DNA of 64,000 nt from Candidatus Endomicrobium embiratermitis (GCA_009781315.1 WQYI01000009.1:1-64000); one strand, 5' to 3'. Positions 36,795 to 46,012 are shown, numbered from the stretch's first letter. Notes: a model not told the origin generated them from the letters alone. Numbers and translations: made by a program.

Positions 36795-37241
36795 TTATTT
36801 TACTATTTCCGCTTTTCCGCCGGCGGATTTTATTTTGTCTGCCGCGGATTTTGAAAAAGCGGCTGCTTTAACCGTAAGAGACTTTTTCAAATCGCCTACG
36901 CCCAAAATTTTTACAAGTTTTGTCTGCGATACAAGCCCGGCTTCTTTTAATTTTTCCGGAGTGACTTCTATTCCCGAATCAAATTTATTTAAACTTTCAA
37001 TATTTACAATTGAATACTCTTTGCGGAACTGATTGTTGAAGCCTCTCTTAGGAATTCTTCTAAGAATAGGCATCTGCCCGCCCTCAAAACCGGTCTTCTT
37101 TGTTCCGTCGCCCGAACGCGATTTCTGACCTTTAGACCCGCGCGTAGCGGTGCGGCCGTGACCCGAACCGAGCCCACGGCCTACTATTTTCTTTCTATGT
37201 TTTGAGCCTTTTGCAGGCTTTAAATTATTTAAACCTATCAT
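36795..37241 (-). CDS. rplO: 50S ribosomal protein L15
   Basis: The 148-aa protein begins [20 protein letters not shown] and has the glycine-rich [20 protein letters not shown] region. Its start overlaps the rpsE stop by 4 bases, so no rpmD (L30) gene fits between them. Loss of L30 is known in many bacterial lineages. Confidence 0.97.
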   Translation of the reverse strand: MIGLNNLKPAKGSKHRKKIVGRGLGSGHGRTATRGSKGQKSRSGDGTKKTGFEGGQMPILRRIPKRGFNNQFRKEYSIVNIESLNKFDSGIEVTPEKLKEAGLVSQTKLVKILGVGDLKKSLTVKAAAFSKSAADKIKSAGGKAEIVK

Positions 37242-37744
37242 ATTTCCGCGACCTCTTTATTTCTGATTTTGGCAACATCTTCTTTAGTGCGAAGTTCTTT
37301 AAGAGCGTCTATCGTGGCATATACGACATTGAACGGATTTGACGAACGCATCGATTTCGTAAGAATATCTTTTATTCCGACGGCTTCCAAAACCGCTCTT
37401 ACGGCTCCGCCCGCTATAACTCCGGTTCCCGGCGCGGCGGGTTTGAGTAAAACTTTTCCCGAACCCGAAACCCCGGTAATTTCATGAGGTATTGTGCTTC
37501 CTTTAAGCTGCATGGATACCATATTTTTTGCAGCGCGCGCGCTGCCTTTCTGGATTGCGGACTGAACTTCGTTTGCTTTTCCGAGCCCGCAGCCTACTTT
37601 GCCCGCTCCATCGCCAACCACTACCAAAGCGTTAAAAGAAAATCTTTTTCCGCCCTTAACGACTTTCGCCACTCTGTTTACGGCGACGACAGTCTCTTTT
37701 AAACCGCTATCATTCTGTTGATGTCTTCCTGATTGTTCTGCCAA
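37238..37744 (-). CDS. rpsE: 30S ribosomal protein S5
   Basis: The 168-aa protein has the double-stranded RNA-binding-like N-terminal domain ([20 protein letters not shown]) and the RPS5 C-terminal fold ([20 protein letters not shown]). It takes part in decoding fidelity and helicase activity at the mRNA entry site. Confidence 0.97.
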   Translation of the reverse strand: MAEQSGRHQQNDSGLKETVVAVNRVAKVVKGGKRFSFNALVVVGDGAGKVGCGLGKANEVQSAIQKGSARAAKNMVSMQLKGSTIPHEITGVSGSGKVLLKPAAPGTGVIAGGAVRAVLEAVGIKDILTKSMRSSNPFNVVYATIDALKELRTKEDVAKIRNKEVAEI

Positions 37745-37780
37745 CTTGTCCTCCCTAAACTACTATTAAAAAAATTTAAA

Positions 37781-37899
37781 GAAAATGTTGAAAGTGGAAA
37801 GTGAAAATTATGAGCGGACTTTGTCCGCGAATTTGCAATTGTTTTCACTTTGCTGTTTTTATCGTTATTTCCACTTTGCACTTCTCACTTTTCACTTTA
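37781..37899. repeat. AAAGTGA-word intergenic element with inner palindrome (rplR/rpsE gap)
   Basis: The plus-strand arm GTTGAAAGTGGAAAGTGAAAA leads to the palindrome GCGGACTTTGTCCGC. A second inverted arm (TTTCCACTTTGCACTTCTCA) follows. The junction on the minus strand is AAATAACGATAAAAAC, a variant of TAACGACAA. It fills the gap between the two genes. Confidence 0.75.
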
Positions 37900-37902
37900 T
37901 CT

Positions 37903-38262
37903 TTAGAACTCAAGACCGCTTTCTCTGGCTGCATCGGCTAAAGCTTTTATTTTACCGGTATATTCATAACCTCTGCGGTCAAACACAACTTTTTTAACGC
38001 CTTTTTCAGACGCTTTTTTCGCAATCAAATCGCCTACGGATTTTGCGGCGGAAACAGTATCGGTAACTTTCAGTTTACCCTTAAGCTCCGGAGAAAGAGT
38101 CGACGCGGCAGCAAGAGTTATCCCTTTGCTGTCATCGATAATCTGCGCATAAATATGCTTATGTCCGCGGTGCACGCTTAAACGGGGCCTTTCATTAGTA
38201 CCTTCGATTTTGCTTCTTACTCTTTTTACGCGATAATCAAATCTTTTGTTTGAATCTTTCAT
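37903..38262 (-). CDS. rplR: 50S ribosomal protein L18
   Basis: The 119-aa protein has [20 protein letters not shown] and ends [14 protein letters not shown], both typical of uL18. It binds 5S rRNA together with L5. The gene is separated from neighbours by repeats on both sides. Confidence 0.97.
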   Translation of the reverse strand: MKDSNKRFDYRVKRVRSKIEGTNERPRLSVHRGHKHIYAQIIDDSKGITLAAASTLSPELKGKLKVTDTVSAAKSVGDLIAKKASEKGVKKVVFDRRGYEYTGKIKALADAARESGLEF

Positions 38263-38278
38263 CTAAAAACCTCTTATA

Positions 38279-38380
38279 GAAGTTGAGATGATGAGATGCT
38301 GAGAAGTTGAGAGGAGCTCCAGCCGTACAAGTCTTTGCCTTTGCTCATCTTCTCATCCTCCTGCCTTCCCATCTTCTGCA
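38279..38380. repeat. GAAGTTGA-word intergenic element, copy 4 (rplF/rplR gap)
   Basis: Arm words GAAGTTGA, GATGATGA, GATGCTGA, GAAGTTGA, then the core with CCGTACAAGTCTTTGCC and the inverted arm CATCTTCTCATC ... CCATCTTCTG. Same orientation as copies 1 and 5. Confidence 0.82.
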
Positions 38381-38385
38381 GTTAA

Positions 38386-38994
38386 TTATTTCTTGCCTGC
38401 AGCCGCGGCTGCTTTACCCGCTTTTCTTATTATGTGTTCATCGACATAAACAACATTTTTGCCGTCGGCTGATTGAACGGCATTTGTATATCTTATGCCG
38501 AAACCTTTGTAAGGTTCCGGAGGCTTAACCCCTTTTACCTTGGCGGCAAAAGCGCCGACTTCGTTTTTATCTATGCCTGTAATCGTTATAATTGTATTTT
38601 TATCGGAGTCAAGCACTGCGGTAACTTTTACGGTAGACGGAATATCAAGATTGACCAGATGAGAAAAACCTACGGCCAAAACTAATTTTTTACCGCCCTC
38701 GATGCTGGCTTTATATCCGAGACCTACGGACTTTAACTCTTTTTTGTAACCTTTAGTTACTCCTTCTATCATATTGACGATAAGCCCTCTGTGCAAGCCG
38801 TGCATCATATTGTGTTCGCGCGAATTTCCGAGAGCTTCGACAAGCAAACTGTTTTTATCGATTTTTATTCCGATTCTTTTATCTATCGGCTGTAAAAGTT
38901 TGCCTCCCGGACCTGTTATTTCCAAGACGCCGTTTTTAAATTCTGCTTTTACTTTTTCCGGCAGCTGGACCGGTTTTTTACCTAAGCGACTCAT
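38386..38994 (-). CDS. rplF: 50S ribosomal protein L6
   Basis: The 202-aa protein has MSRLGKKPVQLPEKVKAEFK and the C-terminal signature PPEPYKGFGIRY. It is about 20 residues longer than usual because of a lysine/alanine-rich tail (KAGKAAAAAGKK). L6 sits near the factor-binding site. Confidence 0.97.
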   Translation of the reverse strand: MSRLGKKPVQLPEKVKAEFKNGVLEITGPGGKLLQPIDKRIGIKIDKNSLLVEALGNSREHNMMHGLHRGLIVNMIEGVTKGYKKELKSVGLGYKASIEGGKKLVLAVGFSHLVNLDIPSTVKVTAVLDSDKNTIITITGIDKNEVGAFAAKVKGVKPPEPYKGFGIRYTNAVQSADGKNVVYVDEHIIRKAGKAAAAAGKK

Positions 38995-39007
38995 ATTAAT
39001 TCCTTTT

Positions 39008-39114
39008 CCAATTTACAATTAACAATTTACAGATTACAATTAACGACAACTTTCACTTAGTATTGTAACTACAAAATAATTTTTTATTTGTTAATTGTTA
39101 TTTGTTATTTGTCT
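39008..39114. repeat. AATTAAC-word intergenic element (rpsH/rplF gap)
   Basis: On the minus strand the rpsH stop is the TAA of TAAAGACAAATAAC, followed by AAATAAC, AATTAAC and AAATAAA. The opposite arm on the plus strand ends with CAATTAACGACAAC. Both shared edge motifs are present in this copy. Confidence 0.8.
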
Positions 39115-39510
39115 TTACCAAACGTATCCTATAACTTCTCCGCCGATTTTATCTTTTCTGGCCTGTCTGTCGGTCATCAAACCTTTCGATGTTGAGACTA
39201 TAGTGACGCCGAGACCGCCTACTGTTTTCGGCATTTCTTCATAACCTTTGTATATTCTCAAACTTGATTTTGAAACCCTTTTTATGCCTTGAAGAACGGA
39301 CTTACCTTCAGCCGTGTACTTAAGATAAACTCTTAAAACGCCCTGTTTATGGTCCTCAATGCTTTTGAAGTTTGCGATATACCCTTCGTCTTTCAAAATT
39401 TTAGCGATTTCCACTTTTAATTTTGCCGACGGAACATCGACTTTTTCGTGAAGCTTCGCGTTCGCATTGCGAATGCGCGCAAACATATCTGATATCGGAT
39501 CTGTAATCAT
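39115..39510 (-). CDS. rpsH: 30S ribosomal protein S8
   Basis: The 131-aa protein begins [20 protein letters not shown] and ends [10 protein letters not shown], with [17 protein letters not shown] before it. S8 binds 16S rRNA early in assembly. Its stop codon forms the edge of the following repeat element. Confidence 0.97.
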   Translation of the reverse strand: MITDPISDMFARIRNANAKLHEKVDVPSAKLKVEIAKILKDEGYIANFKSIEDHKQGVLRVYLKYTAEGKSVLQGIKRVSKSSLRIYKGYEEMPKTVGGLGVTIVSTSKGLMTDRQARKDKIGGEVIGYVW

Positions 39511-39534
39511 TCAAACGACCTCTTTTTTAAATTA

Positions 39535-39720
39535 TTACCAGCTTGATTTTGTAATACCCGGTATTTCGCCGTTATGCGCAAGTTTGCGCAAACATATTCT
39601 GCAAAGTCCGAAATCTCTGTAAAAGCCGCGCGGTCTTCCACACAGGCGACATCTGTTCCTGTACCGTGTTGCAAATTTCTGAGGTTTACGCATCTTTGCT
39701 TCTGCTGAAGTTGTAGCCAT
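39535..39720 (-). CDS. rpsN: 30S ribosomal protein S14, type Z
   Basis: The 61-aa short form has two C-x2-C pairs ([10 protein letters not shown] and [12 protein letters not shown]) that bind zinc. It ends IPGITKSSW, typical of zinc-type S14. The start follows a GAGGA site placed next to a repeat arm. Confidence 0.96.
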   Translation of the reverse strand: MATTSAEAKMRKPQKFATRYRNRCRLCGRPRGFYRDFGLCRICLRKLAHNGEIPGITKSSW

Positions 39721-39736
39721 TCATTTCCTCTTTATA

Positions 39737-39838
39737 GAAGTTGAGATGATGAGATGTTGGGAAGTTGAGAGAAGCTCCGGCCGTAAAAGTCTTTGCCTTT
39801 GCTCATCTTCTCATCATCCAATCTTCCCACCTTCTGCC
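39737..39838. repeat. GAAGTTGA-word intergenic element, copy 5 (rplE/rpsN gap)
   Basis: Arm words GAAGTTGA, GATGATGA, GATGTTGG, GAAGTTGA, then the core (minus strand) GGCAAAGACTTTTACGGCC and an inverted arm. The minus-strand reading starts AAAGGCAGAAG a few bases after the rplE stop. It includes an ATGAGCAAAGGCAAAGAC stretch that could encode MSKGKD. Confidence 0.82.
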
Positions 39839-39848
39839 TTTATTTTAT

Positions 39849-40397
39849 TTATCTTTTCTTAAACGGCATGCCGAGCGCTTCGAGAAGAGCTTTTGCATGC
39901 TCGTCTTTTTCAGCCGTCGTTACTATGGTTATATTCATTCCCCTGGCTTTATCCGACTTTTCAACGCTTATTTCCGGGAATATATATTGTTCCGTAAGAC
40001 CTAAATTAAAATTGCCTCTGCCGTCGAACGCGTTAGGCTCTATTCCTCTGAAATCTCTTATACGGGGAATGGCAATATTAATAAGCCTGTCCAAAAATTC
40101 GTACATGATCGCGTTTCTCAAAGTAACTTTAATCCCGATAGGCATACCCTGACGGATTTTAAAGTTTGAAACCGACTGTTTTGCGCGGCATACTATAGGT
40201 TTTTGTCCCGTGACAGCCGAAAGTTCCGCAACGGCGATATCCAAAACTTTTATATTTTCTTTCGCTTCGCTAAGACCGATGTTAATAACTATTTTTTCGA
40301 CTTTAGGAACCTGATGAAAATTCTTAAAATTAAACTGTTTAGAAAGCTCGCCTGTTACGCTTTTCTGATAAAATTCTTTTAAACGAGGTTGATTCAT
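39849..40397 (-). CDS. rplE: 50S ribosomal protein L5
   Basis: The 182-aa protein has [20 protein letters not shown] and [20 protein letters not shown], both typical of uL5. It binds 5S rRNA and contacts P-site tRNA. Gap to rplX is 32 bases. Confidence 0.97.
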   Translation of the reverse strand: MNQPRLKEFYQKSVTGELSKQFNFKNFHQVPKVEKIVINIGLSEAKENIKVLDIAVAELSAVTGQKPIVCRAKQSVSNFKIRQGMPIGIKVTLRNAIMYEFLDRLINIAIPRIRDFRGIEPNAFDGRGNFNLGLTEQYIFPEISVEKSDKARGMNITIVTTAEKDEHAKALLEALGMPFKKR

Positions 40398-40429
40398 TAT
40401 TTTTTCCCTTATACAATCAATTTACTTAT

Positions 40430-40750
40430 TTATTTGTCGTTGACTATCATTTCGCCGCATTTACGGCAAATTCTGACCTTTTTTCCGTCGGAAAGAGAAT
40501 CGAATTTAGATCTCGAAGCCTGATCGCACTTCGGGCATATAAGCATGACTTTGCTTGCGGAAATCGGCGCTTCTTTTTCACGGATTCCGCCCGTATCCCT
40601 CTGAGTGGGCTTCGTGTGTTTTTTTACGAAATTAACTTTCGCGACTATAACTTTTCCTTTATCGGGAAACACGTCGAGAACTTCGCCTTTTTTGCCTTTG
40701 TCTTTTCCCGATAAAACAACTACTTTGTCTTTCTTTTTAATGTTAAACAT
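40430..40750 (-). CDS. rplX: 50S ribosomal protein L24
   Basis: The 106-aa protein has the KOW motif KKDKVVVLSGKDKGKKGEVL near its N-terminus. A C-terminal Cys4 set (CPKCDQASRS ... CRKCGEMI) is of the zinc-ribbon type seen in many bacterial L24 proteins. L24 starts 50S assembly. Confidence 0.97.
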   Translation of the reverse strand: MFNIKKKDKVVVLSGKDKGKKGEVLDVFPDKGKVIVAKVNFVKKHTKPTQRDTGGIREKEAPISASKVMLICPKCDQASRSKFDSLSDGKKVRICRKCGEMIVNDK

Positions 40751-40793
40751 TTTTGTTTTCCTGTTTCTTTTTATGCGATAAACGTCAAACTTT

Positions 40794-41162
40794 TTATATT
40801 ACTTCCGGAGCCAAAGAGATTATTTTGAGATAATTGTTTTCTCTGAGTTCTCTTGCGACCGGTCCGAAAATACGCGTGCCTTTCGGTTCGCCTTCGTCGT
40901 TGATTATAACCGCCGCGTTATCGTCAAATTTTATGTACGTTCCGTCATTACGGCGTATTTCTTTTACCGTGCGGACAATAACCGCTTTTATAACATCGCC
41001 TTTTTTTATGCTTGCGTGCGGCAAAGCGTCCTGAACAGACGCGTGAATTATGTCGCCGATACTCGCATAACGGCGTTTCAAGCCTTTTGTAACTCTGAAA
41101 CAGCGTATTTTTCTTGCTCCCGAATTATCCGCAACATTTAAAATAGTTCTTTCCTGAATCAT
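40794..41162 (-). CDS. rplN: 50S ribosomal protein L14
   Basis: The 122-aa protein starts [20 protein letters not shown] and has [20 protein letters not shown] at the C-terminus. L14 forms an inter-subunit bridge. The sequence is fully typical. Confidence 0.97.
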   Translation of the reverse strand: MIQERTILNVADNSGARKIRCFRVTKGLKRRYASIGDIIHASVQDALPHASIKKGDVIKAVIVRTVKEIRRNDGTYIKFDDNAAVIINDEGEPKGTRIFGPVARELRENNYLKIISLAPEVI

Positions 41163-41186
41163 TTTACTGTCCTTTTTTTTTAAACT

Positions 41187-41339
41187 ACAAAGTGCAAAGT
41201 GAAAAGCACAAAGTGAAAATATTGTGCGGGCTATGCCCGCGATATTTAGCCAACTTGGATTCCGATTTTCATCGGAATGACGGCTTTTTGCCGTTGTCGT
41301 TATTTTAACTTTTAACTTTTAACTTTCAACTTTGTCTTT
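41187..41339. repeat. Composite AAAGTGA-word element with nested palindromes (rplN/rpsQ gap)
   Basis: The plus-strand arm AAAGTGCAAAGTGAAAAGCA leads to the palindrome GCGGGCTATGCCCGC. A GTCATTCC-type half (GGATTCCGATTTTCATCGG) follows, then the junction seen on the minus strand as AATAACGACAACGGC and the inverted arm. The minus-strand edge AAAAGACAAAG begins at the rpsQ stop. Here two repeat classes are joined. Confidence 0.75.
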
Positions 41340-41340
41340 T

Positions 41341-41604
41341 TTACTCAGCCTGCGTTTTGCTTATAACTTCGACCAACACCCATTTCTTGGTTTTAGAAAT
41401 CGGTCTTGATTCCATTATTTTAACCGTATCGCCTATACGCGAAACGTTCTTTTCATCGTGAACCGCATATTTTCTTTTTGTGCGAAGCACACGGTCATAC
41501 AAAGAATGGCGGTATGTCCTTGAAACGGAAACCATTCTTGTTTTATCGCTTTTATCGTTTACAACCACGCCTGTACGAAATGTACGTTTTCCACGTTCAG
41601 CCAT
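41341..41604 (-). CDS. rpsQ: 30S ribosomal protein S17
   Basis: The 87-aa OB-fold protein begins MAERGKRTFRTGVVVNDKSD. I chose the ATG at 41604 because GGAAGGA lies just upstream; an ATG at 41628 would add eight untypical residues. It has SRTYRHSLYDRVLRTKRKY, and it binds 16S rRNA. Confidence 0.97.
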   Translation of the reverse strand: MAERGKRTFRTGVVVNDKSDKTRMVSVSRTYRHSLYDRVLRTKRKYAVHDEKNVSRIGDTVKIMESRPISKTKKWVLVEVISKTQAE

Positions 41605-41624
41605 TTTTCCTTCCCATTTTAACT

Positions 41625-41731
41625 GCAATTGATAATTAACAATTGATAATTAACAATTTTTAACTACTTAGTATTTACTTCATTTTATTGTTACTTGTCA
41701 TTTGTTAATTGTTAATTGTCATTTGTTATTT
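41625..41731. repeat. AATTAAC-word intergenic element (rpmC/rpsQ gap)
   Basis: The plus-strand arm CAATTGAT, AATTAAC, AATTGAT, AATTAAC faces an inverted arm TTGTTAATTGTTAATTGTCA. It overlaps the rpmC 3' end, so the rpmC stop codon (in AAATAACAAATGAC) is part of the word array. Confidence 0.78.
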
Positions 41732-41917
41732 GCTTTTAAGCAACGTTTTTATTCTTGCTATATCTCTTCTCAGCCCTCTTATTTCAAGAGGGTTTTTCAC
41801 AGGCGCCGCAGAGTGGCGGAACTTCAACTTAAACAGTTTATCCTGCGCGTCGTTGAGTTTTACGGAAAGTTCCGAGTCCGACATAGTTCTCATTTCCTGC
41901 CAATGTTTGCTTTTCAT
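41726..41917 (-). CDS. rpmC: 50S ribosomal protein L29
   Basis: The 63-aa helical protein has DSELSVKLNDAQDKLFKLKF and ends IARIKTLLKSK. L29 sits by the peptide exit tunnel, near the signal recognition particle and trigger factor site. The last codons merge with a repeat element. Confidence 0.96.
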   Translation of the reverse strand: MKSKHWQEMRTMSDSELSVKLNDAQDKLFKLKFRHSAAPVKNPLEIRGLRRDIARIKTLLKSK

Positions 41918-41937
41918 CTTACCGTTCCATTTTTTTG

Positions 41938-41966
41938 TAGATTGCGGGTCAAGCCCGCAATGACAA
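41938..41966. repeat. GTCATTGC-class palindrome (rplP/rpmC gap)
   Basis: ATTGCGGG and CCCGCAAT form a perfect 8-bp stem with a short loop, followed by GACAA. This is a minimal copy of the class. Confidence 0.7.
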
Positions 41967-41971
41967 CTAAA

Positions 41972-42385
41972 CTAAATTTCTGCCCTGGCCAGTATTTTTG
42001 TTTTTATCGGAAGTTTGTTTGAAGCCAGCGTTAAAGCTTTTTTTGCGTCGGCTTCGGGAAGGCCTTCCATTTCAAACATCACTCTTCCGGGCTTTACTAC
42101 AGCGACCCAAAATTGCGGATCGCCCTTACCTTTACCCATTCTGGTTTCGGCAGGCTTTTTGGTTACCGGTTTATCAGGGAATATTCTGATCCAGACCTTT
42201 CCGCCTTTCTTTATAAACCTTGCAAGGGTTATACGGGCAGCTTCTATCTGGTTGCTGTTAATCCAGACAGGCTCAAGAGCCTGAAGACCGTATTTTCCAA
42301 ACGCCAAATACGTTCCGCCTTTGGCTTTGCCTTTCATTCTGCCTCTGTGGGTTTTTCTATATTTTACTCTTTTTGGCATCAACAT
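41972..42385 (-). CDS. rplP: 50S ribosomal protein L16
   Basis: The 137-aa protein has [20 protein letters not shown] and [21 protein letters not shown] use the ATG at 42385 because GAGGAC lies seven bases upstream; a longer frame from 42481 would cross a repeat and the end of rpsC. L16 organises the A site. Confidence 0.97.
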   Translation of the reverse strand: MLMPKRVKYRKTHRGRMKGKAKGGTYLAFGKYGLQALEPVWINSNQIEAARITLARFIKKGGKVWIRIFPDKPVTKKPAETRMGKGKGDPQFWVAVVKPGRVMFEMEGLPEADAKKALTLASNKLPIKTKILARAEI

Positions 42386-42408
42386 AATTATGTCCTCTGA
42401 CTTATAAT

Positions 42409-42443
42409 CGTCATTGCGGCCCACGAGCCGCAATCTATTTTTA
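42409..42443. repeat. GTCATTGC-class palindrome (rpsC/rplP gap)
   Basis: GTCATTGCGGC and GCCGCAAT flank a short spacer, followed by CTATTTTT. It is the closest intergenic match to the in-frame copy at 1165-1197 and abuts the rpsC stop codon. Confidence 0.7.
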
Positions 42444-43172
42444 TTTCTGTTCTTCCTGAGTCTTCTGTCCGGCCGCTGCATTAGCGTTTGATGCTAAGGC
42501 TTCGGCGTCGACAAGTTTGGCTTCTTCAATCAAGTCTTTCGTTGTTTTTTTGAAATGTTCTTTTTTGAATATCCAGACTTTTACGCCTATCTGACCCATG
42601 GTTGTATAAGCTTCGGTAAAACCGTAATCTATGTCGGCTCTGAAAGTCTGAAGAGGAACTCTTCCTTCTTTAAGCCATTCCGTTCTTGCGATTTCGGCTC
42701 CGCCGATTCTTCCAGACACCATAACTTTTATGCCCTGCGCTCCGGCAGCCATGGCTTTTTCCATGGTCTTTTTCATCGCTCTTCTGAAAGCGATTTGTTT
42801 CTCAAGCTGAAACGCTATGCCTTCCGCGGCAAGCTGCGCGTCGGTTTCCGGTCTTTTTATTTCCATGACATTGACAAAAGTTTTTCTCGCGGTCATAGAT
42901 TCGATTTCTTTTCTTAAATTTTCAATGCCTTGGCCGCCCTTGCCTATGACAATACCAGGCCGCGCGGTATAAACATTTACTCTCAAATATTTTCCCGCTC
43001 TTTCTATGCCGATTTTCGAAACCGAAGCCAATTTTAATTTATCTTTCAAATAGGTTCTTATACGGCGGTCTTCTTCTATAAAGTCAGGCATCTCTTTAAG
43101 GTTAAACCATTTAGAGTCCCAATCTTTAATATACCCGAGTCTTACGCTTTTAGGATGTACTTTATGCCCCAT
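42441..43172 (-). CDS. rpsC: 30S ribosomal protein S3
   Basis: The 243-aa protein has a KH domain with [20 protein letters not shown] near residue 76 and the C-terminal [14 protein letters not shown] tail rich in A, E and Q follows. S3 lies at the mRNA entry channel. Gap to rplV is 16 bases. Confidence 0.97.
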   Translation of the reverse strand: MGHKVHPKSVRLGYIKDWDSKWFNLKEMPDFIEEDRRIRTYLKDKLKLASVSKIGIERAGKYLRVNVYTARPGIVIGKGGQGIENLRKEIESMTARKTFVNVMEIKRPETDAQLAAEGIAFQLEKQIAFRRAMKKTMEKAMAAGAQGIKVMVSGRIGGAEIARTEWLKEGRVPLQTFRADIDYGFTEAYTTMGQIGVKVWIFKKEHFKKTTKDLIEEAKLVDAEALASNANAAAGQKTQEEQK

Positions 43173-43188
43173 TTTTCTTACCTTTTTC

Positions 43189-43617
43189 CTATTTTTTTGC
43201 TGCGCCTAAAATATCTTTTTTTTCTTCTGTTTTTACCGTTGAAACGACTGTTTTTCCGGCAACTTTTTTCTTTCTCTTTTCCGGAGCAACGCCCGCGTCG
43301 GTAACCACTATAGTAAGGTGCGACGTTCTCTTTTTTATCGGCATTCCTCTTCCCATAGGACCGGGTCTCATTCTTTTAAGAATAGGTCCGTTTCCTACCC
43401 ACGCCTCTTTAACTTTGAGATTGGAAAAATCTTTAAGTTTTCCCGAGTTCGCCGTCGCGCTTTTTAAAACTTTTTCTACAAGCGTTCCCGCCGATTTGGG
43501 AAGAAAAGAGAGAATTTCAAAAGCTTTGGAGACTCTTTTGTTTCTTATAAGAGACAAAACCTGATTTACTTTTCTCGGCGTATATCTTACAAATTTTGCT
43601 GTAGCTTTTGCTTGCAT
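43189..43617 (-). CDS. rplV: 50S ribosomal protein L22
   Basis: The 142-aa protein has AKFVRYTPRKVNQVLSLIRN and the tunnel-lining loop region RMRPGPMGRGMPIKKRTSHL. It is longer than usual by a lysine-rich C-terminal extension. It is involved in macrolide binding in other bacteria. Confidence 0.97.
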   Translation of the reverse strand: MQAKATAKFVRYTPRKVNQVLSLIRNKRVSKAFEILSFLPKSAGTLVEKVLKSATANSGKLKDFSNLKVKEAWVGNGPILKRMRPGPMGRGMPIKKRTSHLTIVVTDAGVAPEKRKKKVAGKTVVSTVKTEEKKDILGAAKK

Positions 43618-43641
43618 CTTATGTTCCTTTTCGTTTTTTCA

Positions 43642-43671
43642 AAAAATGGATTCCGGCTTTCGCCGGAAGAA
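43642..43671. repeat. GGATTCCGGC palindrome (rpsS/rplV gap)
   Basis: TTCCGGC and GCCGGAA form a 7-bp stem with a small loop after AAAAATGGA. It is a short GTCATTCC-class relative without the outer GTCAT. Confidence 0.6.
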
Positions 43672-43679
43672 CGCGGCAA

Positions 43680-43724
43680 AAAACCGCCGTATCTTTTCAC
43701 TTTCCACTTTTAACTCTTCACTTT
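43680..43724. repeat. AAAGTGA-word half element (rpsS/rplV gap)
   Basis: Only the inverted arm is present: TTTTCACTTTCCACTTTTAA and CTCTTCACTTTTACG. It directly follows the palindrome at 43642 and overlaps the rpsS stop codon region. Confidence 0.65.
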
Positions 43725-44008
43725 TACGTTAAAGAGGTTTCCTGCTTAGTCATTCCGCCGTGACCTTTAAAAGTTCTCGTCGGAGCGAATTCGCCCAGTC
43801 TGTGTCCTACCATTTGTTCCGATATGAAAATCGGCAAAAACTTTTTGCCGTTATGTATGGCAATCGTATGTCCGACAAAATCCGGAGTTATAACGGAAGC
43901 TCTCGCCCAGGTTTTGATAACTTTCTTTTCGCCGGCATCGTTAAGCTTTTGCATTTTTTTCAAAAGCTTCGCGTCTACATAAGGGCCTTTTTTAGTTGAA
44001 CGACTCAT
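43724..44008 (-). CDS. rpsS: 30S ribosomal protein S19
   Basis: The 94-aa protein has [20 protein letters not shown] and [21 protein letters not shown]19 is in the 30S head with S13. GAGGA precedes the start. Confidence 0.97.
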   Translation of the reverse strand: MSRSTKKGPYVDAKLLKKMQKLNDAGEKKVIKTWARASVITPDFVGHTIAIHNGKKFLPIFISEQMVGHRLGEFAPTRTFKGHGGMTKQETSLT

Positions 44009-44026
44009 TTATTATCCTCTTTTTTA

Positions 44027-44124
44027 GAAGCTTGGATGCATGGATGCGTAGATGCGTAGAGCAGCTCTGACCGTATAAGTCTTTGTCTTTACCATGCGTC
44101 TATGCGTCTAAACTTCTATGCATC
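44027..44124. repeat. CATGCATC-word element without gene (rplB/rpsS gap)
   Basis: On the minus strand TAGACGCA, TAGACGCA, TGGTAAAGACAAAGACTT is followed by ATACGGTCAGAGC and the inverted arm TACGCATC, TACGCATC, CATGCATC, CAAGCTTC. The TGGTAAAGACAA junction is identical to the start of the four-helix-bundle gene unit at 10537, but here only about 30 bases separate the arms. Confidence 0.85.
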
Positions 44125-44126
44125 AA

Positions 44127-44963
44127 CTATCTTTTTTTCGCTTTATTACGATGGCTTACTATCACCCAATCCCAGACTTTTTTCGGTCTTGTCTTGAAAC
44201 CTTTAGCAGGCTGGTTCCAAGGGCTTCTGGGCTGGTTGTTTCCTTTGCTTCTTCCTCTGCCTCCACCGTGAGGATGGTCAACAGAGTTCATTGCAGTTCC
44301 GCGCACGTGGGGTTTAAATCCCATATGACGGCTTCTTCCTGCAGAGCCTATCGTAATATTCTCATGGTCTAAATTTCCTACCTGACCAATCGTCGCATAA
44401 CAGTTTACGCGAACCAGTCTTATTTCGCCGGAAGGCATTCTTACGTGAGCGTAATCGCCTTCTTTGGCAAGCAGCTGAGCTGCGGCTCCGGCAGAACGTA
44501 CAAGCTGTCCGCCTTTGCCCGCGACCAGTTCCAGGTTATGTATGAACGTACCTACGGGAATATTTGAAAGAGGAAGAGAATTTCCCGCTTTTATCTCGGC
44601 ATCCGGACCGGACATAAGCGAATCTCCCACGTTCACTCCCGCGGGCTGAATTATGTATCTTTTTTCACCGTCTTTGTATTGCACAAGCGCTATTCTGCTT
44701 GAACGGTTAGGGTCATACTCTATGGCTATGACTTCGGCGGGAATATTAAACTTATCCCTTTTGAAATCAATAATTCTGTAAAATCTTTTATGACCGCCGC
44801 CTCTGAAACGCACCATTACCTGACCAGTATTGTTGCGGCCGCCTGTTTTTTTAATGATTTTTGTTAACGATTTTTCCGGCTCGGTTTTTGTTATGTCTGA
44901 AAAATCGGAAATAGACATCTGTCTTCTGGACTGCGTGTAGGGTTTAAATGTTTTAATCGGCAT
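44127..44963 (-). CDS. rplB: 50S ribosomal protein L2
   Basis: The 278-aa protein has [20 protein letters not shown] at the N-terminus, [12 protein letters not shown] near the middle, and [20 protein letters not shown] near residue 220. L2 is needed for subunit joining and peptidyl transfer. Length is typical. Confidence 0.97.
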   Translation of the reverse strand: MPIKTFKPYTQSRRQMSISDFSDITKTEPEKSLTKIIKKTGGRNNTGQVMVRFRGGGHKRFYRIIDFKRDKFNIPAEVIAIEYDPNRSSRIALVQYKDGEKRYIIQPAGVNVGDSLMSGPDAEIKAGNSLPLSNIPVGTFIHNLELVAGKGGQLVRSAGAAAQLLAKEGDYAHVRMPSGEIRLVRVNCYATIGQVGNLDHENITIGSAGRSRHMGFKPHVRGTAMNSVDHPHGGGRGRSKGNNQPRSPWNQPAKGFKTRPKKVWDWVIVSHRNKAKKR

Positions 44964-45028
44964 TACTTTTTTCCTGTTTTATCGGAGCTCTTTACAACCG
45001 CCCCATAGTTACTTCTTGCTTCAACAAC

Positions 45029-45071
45029 ACTAATTCTTAATTTTTAATTATTAATTATTAATTGCCGTTAA
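45029..45071. repeat. AATTAAC-word half element (rplW/rplB gap)
   Basis: On the minus strand GCTTAACGGCAATTAATAAT and further AATTAATAATTAAAAATTAAG follow at once. The rplW stop codon (TAA of TTAACGGCAA) is part of the junction motif. Confidence 0.7.
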
Positions 45072-45355
45072 GCTTCCTCGACCATTTGAATTTCTTGGCC
45101 TTTGCCAAGTTTTACTATCGCTTTTTTCCAATCGCTTCTGTATCCGGAGTGCGCGCCCATTCTCTTTGCTTTTCCGGCATAGTTTGAAGTATGCACGCTT
45201 TGAACTTTAACGTTGAACAAACCTTCAACGGCAAGTTTTATCTGATACTTGTTTGCGTCTTTGTCAACCATAAAAGTATATTTGTTGTCTTTCTCTTTCA
45301 TGATTGAAGCTTTTTCGGTTACTATCGGTTTTTTTATTATGTTTCTGATATCCAT
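45068..45355 (-). CDS. rplW: 50S ribosomal protein L23
   Basis: The 95-aa protein has IIKKPIVTEKASIMKEKDNK and KLAVEGLFNVKVQSVHTSNY. L23 docks trigger factor and the signal recognition particle at the tunnel exit. The stop codon lies in a repeat junction. Confidence 0.96.
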   Translation of the reverse strand: MDIRNIIKKPIVTEKASIMKEKDNKYTFMVDKDANKYQIKLAVEGLFNVKVQSVHTSNYAGKAKRMGAHSGYRSDWKKAIVKLGKGQEIQMVEEA

Positions 45356-45376
45356 TTTAGTCCCTGTCCAATTAAT

Positions 45377-45408
45377 AAAGACAAGCCTTAAGTTTTAGGC
45401 TTGCCTTT
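45377..45408 (-). terminator. Hairpin at the rplD stop codon
   Basis: AAAG-CAAGCCT and AGGCTTG-CTTT pair over about 11 bp with one mismatch and an 8-nt loop that contains the rplD stop. A weak T-rich stretch follows. In the middle of an operon it may attenuate or protect the message. Confidence 0.4.
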
Positions 45409-46012
45409 CTTTAAGAATTTCTATAGCTTCGGGCGTAATAATAAGTTTGTCCGCCCAAAGAACCTGATACGCATTTATATTTTTTACGTTTTCAACTACG
45501 ACATTTTCAACGTTTCTTGCGGCAAGTTTAAAATCCGCGTCATTGTTAACGGCAAAAACGACTTTTTTGCCTTCAAGTTTAAGATTTTTAATAAGTTCCG
45601 CGACTTTTTTCGTTTTAGCTTCGCTTATTTTAACGGAATCCACAACTATCACATTGCCGTTTTGAAGCTGCGCCGAGAAAGCCATGCTGAGAGAAAGCTT
45701 CTTTTTCTGTTTTGAAAGTTTGGTGTAATAATCTCTCGGCTCGGGTCCGAAAATTACTCCGCCTTTTCTCCACAAAGGAGAATTTCTCTGACCCGCGCGC
45801 GCATTGCCCGTGCCTTTCTGTTTCCACGGCTTAGCGCCCGAAAAGGACACTTCGCCTCTGGTTTTTGTTTTATGAGTGCCTGCTCTTTGATTATTCAAAT
45901 AGGCTGTGGTTATTTCGTGCAAAAGGACATTAGAGATTTCCGTATTAAAAAAAGCGGGAAGCTCCATTTTTCCTTTTTCCTGACCTTTAGCGTTATAAAC
46001 TATTGTTTCCAT
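45395..46012 (-). CDS. rplD: 50S ribosomal protein L4
   Basis: The 205-aa protein has TRGEVSFSGAKPWKQKGTGN and ARAGQRNSPLWRKGGVIFGP, the tunnel-loop region. L4 regulates the S10 operon in E. coli; no matching leader was identified here. Confidence 0.97.
   Translation of the reverse strand: METIVYNAKGQEKGKMELPAFFNTEISNVLLHEITTAYLNNQRAGTHKTKTRGEVSFSGAKPWKQKGTGNARAGQRNSPLWRKGGVIFGPEPRDYYTKLSKQKKKLSLSMAFSAQLQNGNVIVVDSVKISEAKTKKVAELIKNLKLEGKKVVFAVNNDADFKLAARNVENVVVENVKNINAYQVLWADKLIITPEAIEILKERQA

Noticed and set aside
37238-37241. Missing L30 gene between rpsE and rplO
   Set aside because: The genes overlap, so it is truly absent here, but loss of L30 is frequent in bacteria and not informative.
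40430-40550. Zinc-ribbon extension of L24 as a novelty
   Set aside because: A C-terminal Cys4 ribbon is common in L24 of several phyla.
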